DNA of 11,130 nt from Maritimibacter sp. (GTDB lineage Bacteria; Pseudomonadota; Alphaproteobacteria; Rhodobacterales; Rhodobacteraceae). Under the pieces are notes generated by a model. That model was not told where the DNA came from and searched no databases. It saw only the letters and a program-made list of their open reading frames with translations. Of this stretch, positions 7,232 to 11,130 are shown one piece after another. Location of the stretch: assembly GCA_020441225.1 (NCBI GenBank), contig JAGRMP010000496.1, positions 1-11,130 of the forward strand, given 5' to 3'. The number at the start of each line of letters is the position of its first letter. Within the stretch, counting starts at the first letter, position 1. Position numbers and translations under genes: made by a program.

Positions 7232-7462
7232 TCAGGCGGCCAGCAACCGGGCGAAGGCGCCGTGGGCCGGCTGTGCCGGGGCGGCGGTCCGGGCGCCGTG
7301 GCGCACGCCGCGGTAGCACAGCTCGATTGTCCGCGCGGTTCTGGCCGGCTGCGCGGCAATGCCGTCATGGGCGACGCCGCGATAGGTGAGCGCCTGCGCG
7401 GTGCGGGCGGGGGTGGCCTTGGTGCCGGTGTGGGCGATGCCGCGGTAGATGAGATCGGTCAT
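7232..7462 (-). CDS. Small DUF4278-type protein, copy A
   Basis: Encodes 76 aa from ATG at 7462, with AAGGA (RC of the TCCTT at about 7471-7475) 8 bases upstream. It contains three spaced copies of a YRG motif: LIYRGIAH (4-11), LTYRGVAHDG (25-34) and LCYRGVRHG (48-56). Ala/Pro/Thr-rich linkers separate them, and the end is GAFARLLAA. The repeated L-x-Y-R-G-h-x-[HY] is the signature of DUF4278, a family of small proteins of unknown function. No signal peptide, membrane segment or cysteine pair is seen, and the pI should be basic. It is a paralogue of the gene at 7699-7914 and is transcribed from its own upstream region. The motif fit is good; the function is unknown. Confidence 0.8.
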   Translation of the reverse strand: MTDLIYRGIAHTGTKATPARTAQALTYRGVAHDGIAAQPARTARTIELCYRGVRHGARTAAPAQPAHGAFARLLAA

Positions 7463-7514
7463 TGTCTTTGTCCTTCTGGAAATGTTCTGTTCGTCTGGTT
7501 TGCGCTTGTTTGAT

Positions 7515-7582
7515 GCGTTTCGTTCAACGCTGAGATGACCTTGCCAGAGACCGTTCGAGGCGTCTGTGAACCGGTTCACTGC
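7515..7582 (-). promoter_or_regulatory. Conserved 68-nt upstream block of copy A with CRP-like site
   Basis: This block starts 52 bases upstream of the copy A start codon. It is the same length as the block before copy B, with 8 mismatches by eye. It contains TGTGA-ACCGGT-TCACT (7565-7580), whose inner 14 bases form a perfect palindrome, and the inverted repeat GCGTT-TCGTTC-AACGC (7515-7530). On the gene's strand a TTGAAC lies in the second element and could be a -35, but no good -10 follows. The half-sites match the CRP-family consensus TGTGA-N6-TCACA. Confidence 0.55.
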
Positions 7583-7625
7583 TTCGTTTCCCGGCTCTGC
7601 GCCGGTCTCGCCCGCCCCCGAAACG

Positions 7626-7658
7626 CAAGCGGCACCCCGGGATGCGGGATGCCACTTG
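7626..7658 (-). terminator. Second copy of the hairpin, downstream of copy B
   Basis: CAAGCGGCA (7626-7634) pairs with TGCCACTTG (7650-7658) apart from one wobble, with an inner CCCG/CGGG stem. It is a near copy of the hairpin at 7164-7196. Reading from copy B, the stem is followed by CGTTTC, so the U-run has been eroded and termination may be weaker than in unit A. The remainder of 7583-7698 shows nothing else. Confidence 0.6.
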
Positions 7659-7698
7659 ATCGGTGCACCGGTTGTCTGGGGCGGGTTGCCCGCTGACC

Positions 7699-7914
7699 TC
7701 AGGCCGCCAGCAGCGCGGCAAAGGCGCCGGATTCGGAGGGGGCGGTCTCTGAGCCGTAGCGCACGCCGCGGTAGCACATCAGGGCGGGCGCGGCGGCGGC
7801 CGGGGCGGCAAGGCCGTCGTGGTCTACACCGCGATAGGTGAGCGTTTGTGCGGTGCGGGCGGGGATCGACTTGGTGCCGGAATGGGCGACGCCGCGGTAG
7901 ATGAGATCGGTCAT
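7699..7914 (-). CDS. Small DUF4278-type protein, copy B
   Basis: Encodes 71 aa from ATG at 7914, with AAGGA 8 bases upstream. It has the same plan as copy A: LIYRGVAH (4-11), LTYRGVDHDG (25-34), MCYRGVRYG (about 45-53), end GAFAALLAA. Roughly two thirds of its residues match copy A. Differences concentrate in the Ala/Pro linkers, where it is three residues shorter in each of two places (with slight shifts), while the YRG motifs are kept. This pattern implies selection on the motifs after duplication. It lies upstream of copy A on the same strand with 236 bases between them, including a hairpin. The two are therefore probably separate transcripts. Function unknown. Confidence 0.8.
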   Translation of the reverse strand: MTDLIYRGVAHSGTKSIPARTAQTLTYRGVDHDGLAAPAAAAPALMCYRGVRYGSETAPSESGAFAALLAA

Positions 7915-7962
7915 GTGTCTGGTCCTTCTTTCTGAATGGTCGTTCGGTTCGGTTTGCGCTTT

Positions 7963-8030
7963 GCGTTTCGTTCAACGCTGAGACCACCCTGCCAGAGCCT
8001 GTCCGAGGCGTCTGTGAACGGGGTCACTGC
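7963..8030 (-). promoter_or_regulatory. Conserved 68-nt upstream block of copy B with CRP-like site
   Basis: This is the counterpart of 7515-7582, beginning 48 bases upstream of the copy B start. The CRP-like site is TGTGA-ACGGGG-TCACT (8013-8028). Both half-sites are identical to those of copy A, and the two substitutions fall in the 6-base spacer. The site also lies in the 269-base divergent interval, 155 bases before the cyclase-like gene, so it could act on either gene. Downstream toward 8184 there is one further inverted repeat, GCGCGG-AAACT-CCGCGC (8070-8086), of unknown meaning. Confidence 0.55.
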
Positions 8031-8183
8031 CGCGAAACCCCGCCTGTAGAAGGCTTCGAGTGCCCCGGCGCGCGGAAACTCCGCGCAGCAGAAGGATCGG
8101 GAACCTGTGGTCAGATCGACACCGCACCGCTAGCCTGACGGGACGGGCGGCACCGACTGGCCCCCAGCTATCTGGAGACGGCC

Positions 8184-11130
8184 ATGGCAGACGACGCTTC
8201 GCAGACCCCGCCCGCTTTCGACGGAGAGGAGGCCAACGCGCTGTTGCCTGTGCCGGCACGGCGACTGCTGCGGTCCGGTGCCGTCGACGGTGCGGCCGAG
8301 GGCGCGCGCAGCCTTGCCGCGCCCGGGCTGGTGCTGGTCTGCGATCTGTCGGGCTTTTCGCGCATGGGCGCGGAGACGGTGGCGCGCTCCGAACGCGGGG
8401 CCGAGGCGCTTCAGGCGGTCATCGACGGGGTGTTTGCCCGGATCGGTGCCATCATCGCCCGCCATGGCGGCGCTGTCCTCTACTATGCCGGCGATGCGGT
8501 CGCGGTGCACTGGCCCGCCGGAGCGGATCCGGCCGCCGCCCTGCGCGCGGGCGTGGCCTGCGGTCTCGCGGTGCAGGCGGAGGTCGGTGCCGATCCGGTG
8601 GGCGACCGGTCGATCGAGATGCGGGCCGGCCTCGGGCTGGGCGAGATGTGGCTGGTCGAGACCGAGGCCCCCGGCGGGCGGCAGGCGGTGTTCTGCGGCC
8701 CCGTGCTCGAAGACCTGGCCGGGCTCGACCTGGCCGCAAGCGGCGTACGGCTCACGCCGGCCGCGCTGGGTCTGGTTGCCGGCGACGCCCGGGTCGAGAT
8801 CGGGGCAGGAACGGATATCGCCCGGGCCGTCGCCCCGGAGGATCGGCCTGCCGCTGCCGCGCCCGGCCGGTTCGACGTCGGCCCCTGGCTAAGGGCGCAC
8901 CAGCGTGCGGGCCTGACGCTCGGACGCGATTGGGCGGCGGAGTTTCGGCAGGTCCATGTGCTGTTCCTGCGCGCCCCCGGCTTCGGCTTTTCGGGCGAGG
9001 ACGACACCGGCGCGGCGGCGGCGGCGCTGCGCGCGATTGCGACGGCGGTCGAGGGAGCGGGCGGGACGCTGGTGCAGAGCTGTTTCGACGACAAGGGACT
9101 GGTCGGTATTGCCGCCTGGGGGCTGTCGACCCGGGTCTGGGAAGACGGGGCCGAACGCGCCGTACGGGCTGCGCAGGCCCTGGCAGAGGACCCGGCAGGG
9201 CCCTTCGTGGCGGCGGTGACGGCGGGAAAGGTCTTTGCCGGGTTGATCGGCGCGCCCGGGTATTACCAGCATGTCGCGATCGGCGATGCGGTGAATCGGG
9301 CAGCGGCGATGAGCGTCGCCGCGCGTGCGCCGGTCACGCTCGATGCCGAGACCAGGGCCGCCGTCGCCCGCCGGTTCGAGGCGCAGGAAGTCGCCCGGCT
9401 GCCGCTCAAGGGGCAGGCCGGAGAGGCCGTGGTCTATGCCGTTACGGCCGAGCGGTTGCGCCAGCTCGCCCATGAGGGCGCCCTGATCGGGCGGCAGGCG
9501 GAACGGGCGCGGCTCGACGAGATCGCCGGGGCGCTCGCGCGGGACGAGGCGGCGGACCTGAGCCTCACCGCCGACGCGGGCATGGGCAAGTCGCGGCTCG
9601 CCGCGTGGTTCGAGACCGCGCTCGACCGGGCCGGGGTGGCGCATCTGCAGATCCAGGGCGACGCGATCCGCCGGGCAATCAGCTATGCGCCACTGGTGCC
9701 CCTGGTGTCGGAGCTGCTCGGGCTCGCGCCGGGTGCGGATGCGGCGGCCTGCCGGGCGGCGCTCCTGCGCCACCTCGACCCGGTCCGTGAACCGCTCCTG
9801 CCGCTGCTCTCGCCGCTTCTGCCGGTCGCGTTCCCCGAAACCGACGCCTCGCAGGCGTTGGCCGGCGCGGGACGGGCGGTCGAGACGCGCGAGCTTGCCG
9901 TGGAGCTTCTGACGGGACTGCTGGGACCGGACCGGATCATGCTGGTGGTCGAAGACGCCCATTGGCTCGACTCGGCGAGCTGGCAGCTCCTCGACGTGCT
10001 GACCCGGCGCGCGCCGGTCTCGGTCTGCCTCGTCACCCGGCCGCTCGGCCCCGACGATGTGCCGACCGAGGCGCGGCGGTTCCTCGACCGCGACCGGGTC
10101 GAGACACTGACGCTCGCGATGCTGGATGCGGAGGACAGCGGCGCGCTGGCGGCGCAGACGCTGGGGGCGAAGGATGCCGCGCCCCGGCTGGCCGAGCTTC
10201 TGCACCAGAAGGCGGCGGGGCATCCGCTGTTCACCATGGCGCTCGTCCAGGCGCTCGACGCCCGTGGGCTGGTGGCGGTCGAGAAGGGCTATGCGCATCT
10301 CAGGCTCGGCGAGGCGGGGCTGGCGCATCTCGACATCCCCGCCGACGCCGCGGGCGCGATCCGCGAGCGGATCAGCCGGTTGTCCCCGTCCGAGCAGCTC
10401 ACCATCCGGGCGGCGGGGGTGCTGGGGCGGAGTTTCGACGCCGAGACGCTGGCGGCACTGCACCCCGCGGCCGATCTACCCGCGGTCGAGGCCGATCTCG
10501 CGCGGATCGCCGAGACCGGGCTGATCGCGCCGGAGCCCGGGGGGGGCTGGGCCTTCGACCACGCCATCGTGGCAGACGCCGCCTATCACTCGCTGGTCAC
10601 CGATCAGGCCCGGCAGCTGCACGCGGCGGCGGTCGCGCTGATCGAGGCGCGGGCGGGCGATGCCCCGGATGCGGGCGACCTCGCGCTGCTCGCGCACCAT
10701 GCCGAGCGGGCGGGGGACCGGGAAGCGGCGCTGCGCCATCTCGCGGCGGCGGGGGAGAGCGCGCGGGCCGCCTATGCCAATCTCGAAACGGTCGACTTTC
10801 TCACCCGGGCGTTGCGCCTCGCGGAGGACGGGGCGGGCGGGGTGGCGGAGCTGACCCGGGCGCAATGGCGCTACGACATCGCCTATGCGCTGCGCGCGCT
10901 GGGCCAGTACCAGCGGTCCGAGGATTTCCTGAAAGCCTGTATCGCCGATCTCGACCGGCCGCCGCCCGAAACCGGCTGGCAGGCAGCGCGCGGTTTGTTC
11001 GGCGGTTACGCCAATTTCCGCATGCGCCCGCACCAAGACCGCCAGCCCGAGGCCGTGCGCGCGCCGGTGATCCTGGCGGCGGATGCGACGATGATGCTCT
11101 CGGAACTGCATTACGAGCTCAACAAGATCC
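8184..11130 (+). CDS. Soluble adenylyl cyclase-like protein: two class III cyclase domains plus STAND/AAA NTPase (3' end outside window)
   Basis: 982 codons are visible and open to the window end. The ATG at 8184 has GGAG six bases upstream. Cyclase domain 1 (about 48-200) contains LVCDLSGFSRMG with D54 and YYAGDAVAVHW with D104, the two metal aspartates. Cyclase domain 2 (about 255-405) contains CFDDKGLVGIAAWG (300-313) and AGKVFAGLIGAPGYYQHVAIGDAVNRAAAM (through M376). An NTPase follows, opened by LIGRQAERARL (434-444), with Walker A ADAGMGKS (K469) and Walker B MLVVEDAHWLD (E590, D591). The remainder is helical, TPR-like. This order is that of mammalian sAC (ADCY10) and bacterial relatives. 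Compared from memory with sAC, Y100 replaces K95, A179 replaces R176, V364 replaces T405 and A375 replaces R416, while N371 (N412) is kept. Cyclase activity is therefore doubtful. No membrane segment or signal peptide is seen. Confidence 0.88.
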   Translation, partial: MADDASQTPPAFDGEEANALLPVPARRLLRSGAVDGAAEGARSLAAPGLVLVCDLSGFSRMGAETVARSERGAEALQAVIDGVFARIGAIIARHGGAVLYYAGDAVAVHWPAGADPAAALRAGVACGLAVQAEVGADPVGDRSIEMRAGLGLGEMWLVETEAPGGRQAVFCGPVLEDLAGLDLAASGVRLTPAALGLVAGDARVEIGAGTDIARAVAPEDRPAAAAPGRFDVGPWLRAHQRAGLTLGRDWAAEFRQVHVLFLRAPGFGFSGEDDTGAAAAALRAIATAVEGAGGTLVQSCFDDKGLVGIAAWGLSTRVWEDGAERAVRAAQALAEDPAGPFVAAVTAGKVFAGLIGAPGYYQHVAIGDAVNRAAAMSVAARAPVTLDAETRAAVARRFEAQEVARLPLKGQAGEAVVYAVTAERLRQLAHEGALIGRQAERARLDEIAGALARDEAADLSLTADAGMGKSRLAAWFETALDRAGVAHLQIQGDAIRRAISYAPLVPLVSELLGLAPGADAAACRAALLRHLDPVREPLLPLLSPLLPVAFPETDASQALAGAGRAVETRELAVELLTGLLGPDRIMLVVEDAHWLDSASWQLLDVLTRRAPVSVCLVTRPLGPDDVPTEARRFLDRDRVETLTLAMLDAEDSGALAAQTLGAKDAAPRLAELLHQKAAGHPLFTMALVQALDARGLVAVEKGYAHLRLGEAGLAHLDIPADAAGAIRERISRLSPSEQLTIRAAGVLGRSFDAETLAALHPAADLPAVEADLARIAETGLIAPEPGGGWAFDHAIVADAAYHSLVTDQARQLHAAAVALIEARAGDAPDAGDLALLAHHAERAGDREAALRHLAAAGESARAAYANLETVDFLTRALRLAEDGAGGVAELTRAQWRYDIAYALRALGQYQRSEDFLKACIADLDRPPPETGWQAARGLFGGYANFRMRPHQDRQPEAVRAPVILAADATMMLSELHYELNKI

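Larger units (their letters stand above)
7164..8030. repeat. Tandem duplication of a whole terminator-gene-leader unit
   Basis: Unit A (7164-7582) and unit B (7626-8030) contain the same elements in the same order. Each has a hairpin with CAAGCGGCACCCCGGGA on its left arm, a minus-strand DUF4278-type gene, an AAGGA ribosome site, and a 68-nt upstream block. The spacing between corresponding elements is 448-467 bases. The whole transcription unit, not only the reading frame, was copied. Confidence 0.8.

Noticed and set aside
5206..7368. Open minus-strand frame of about 720 codons across the MORN gene
   Set aside because: It mirrors the 69-bp repeat structure in antisense, begins inside another promoter gap, lacks a good ribosome site and has no recognisable domain. 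High GC removes stop codons from antisense frames.
7614..7846. Plus-strand open frame (7566-7841) across the gap and copy B of the small gene
   Set aside because: It covers a hairpin and the antisense of a gene supported by a paralogue and a ribosome site. There is no motif in its translation.
8100..8125. GGAAC as a possible general-stress (EcfG-type) promoter before the cyclase-like gene
   Set aside because: No CGTT follows at 16-18 bases, so only half of the signature is present.
8889..10463. Long minus-strand frame opposite the cyclase-like gene
   Set aside because: The plus-strand frame shows continuous, motif-bearing cyclase and NTPase sequence. The antisense frame is Arg-rich with no domain.

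Overview
The window is about 11 kb of very GC-rich chromosome with a strong G/C third-position bias. The genes recognised are a zinc-site-less glutamyl-tRNA synthetase, a Tat-exported MBL hydrolase, glutamine-dependent NAD+ synthase, an STM3941-type membrane protein and tandem small DUF4278 proteins. Together they point to an alphaproteobacterium, most likely Rhodobacteraceae (Roseobacter group). That placement is inferred from protein style, not from a search.

Layout: (1) 1-728, minus strand: N-terminal 242 codons of gltX, cut by the window edge inside the KMSKS-type loop. (2) 861-1274, plus strand: a small zincin-like metallopeptidase. (3) 1290-1332: two adjacent perfect palindromes, both centred on TTCGAA, in the convergent gap. 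(4) 1437-1871, minus strand: a DUF1801 protein, divergent from (5) 1965-2888, plus strand: a Tat-signal MBL-fold hydrolase. (6) 2926-3465 and 3552-5213, minus strand: a small two-TM membrane protein downstream of nadE. (7) 5476-7122, plus strand: an exported protein made of 19 in-phase 23-residue MORN repeats with an AAADG-repeat tail. (8) 7164-8030: a tandem duplication. Each copy holds a hairpin terminator, a 71-76 aa DUF4278-type gene on the minus strand, and a nearly identical 68-nt upstream block. (9) 8184 to the window end, plus strand: the first 982 codons of a large protein with the architecture of soluble adenylyl cyclase (two class III cyclase domains, then a STAND/AAA-type NTPase and a helical region).

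Most genes here are ordinary housekeeping or accessory functions with no common pathway; GltX and NadE are metabolic neighbours only by position. The most interesting part is 7200-11130. The two small DUF4278 genes each carry a TGTGA-N6-TCACT site in their upstream block, which matches the half-sites of cAMP-CRP operators. The upstream copy lies in the divergent interval shared with a cyclase-like gene. That protein keeps both metal-binding aspartates of cyclase domain 1. By my alignment from memory it has replaced the adenine-recognition lysine and threonine, the transition-state arginine and the bicarbonate-site arginine of mammalian sAC. It may therefore be a pseudo-cyclase that senses or scaffolds, or a cyclase with altered specificity. 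Any regulatory link between the two loci is a hypothesis.

No rRNA, tRNA, CRISPR, insertion sequence or phage gene was seen. No gene-free stretch exceeds about 270 bases.
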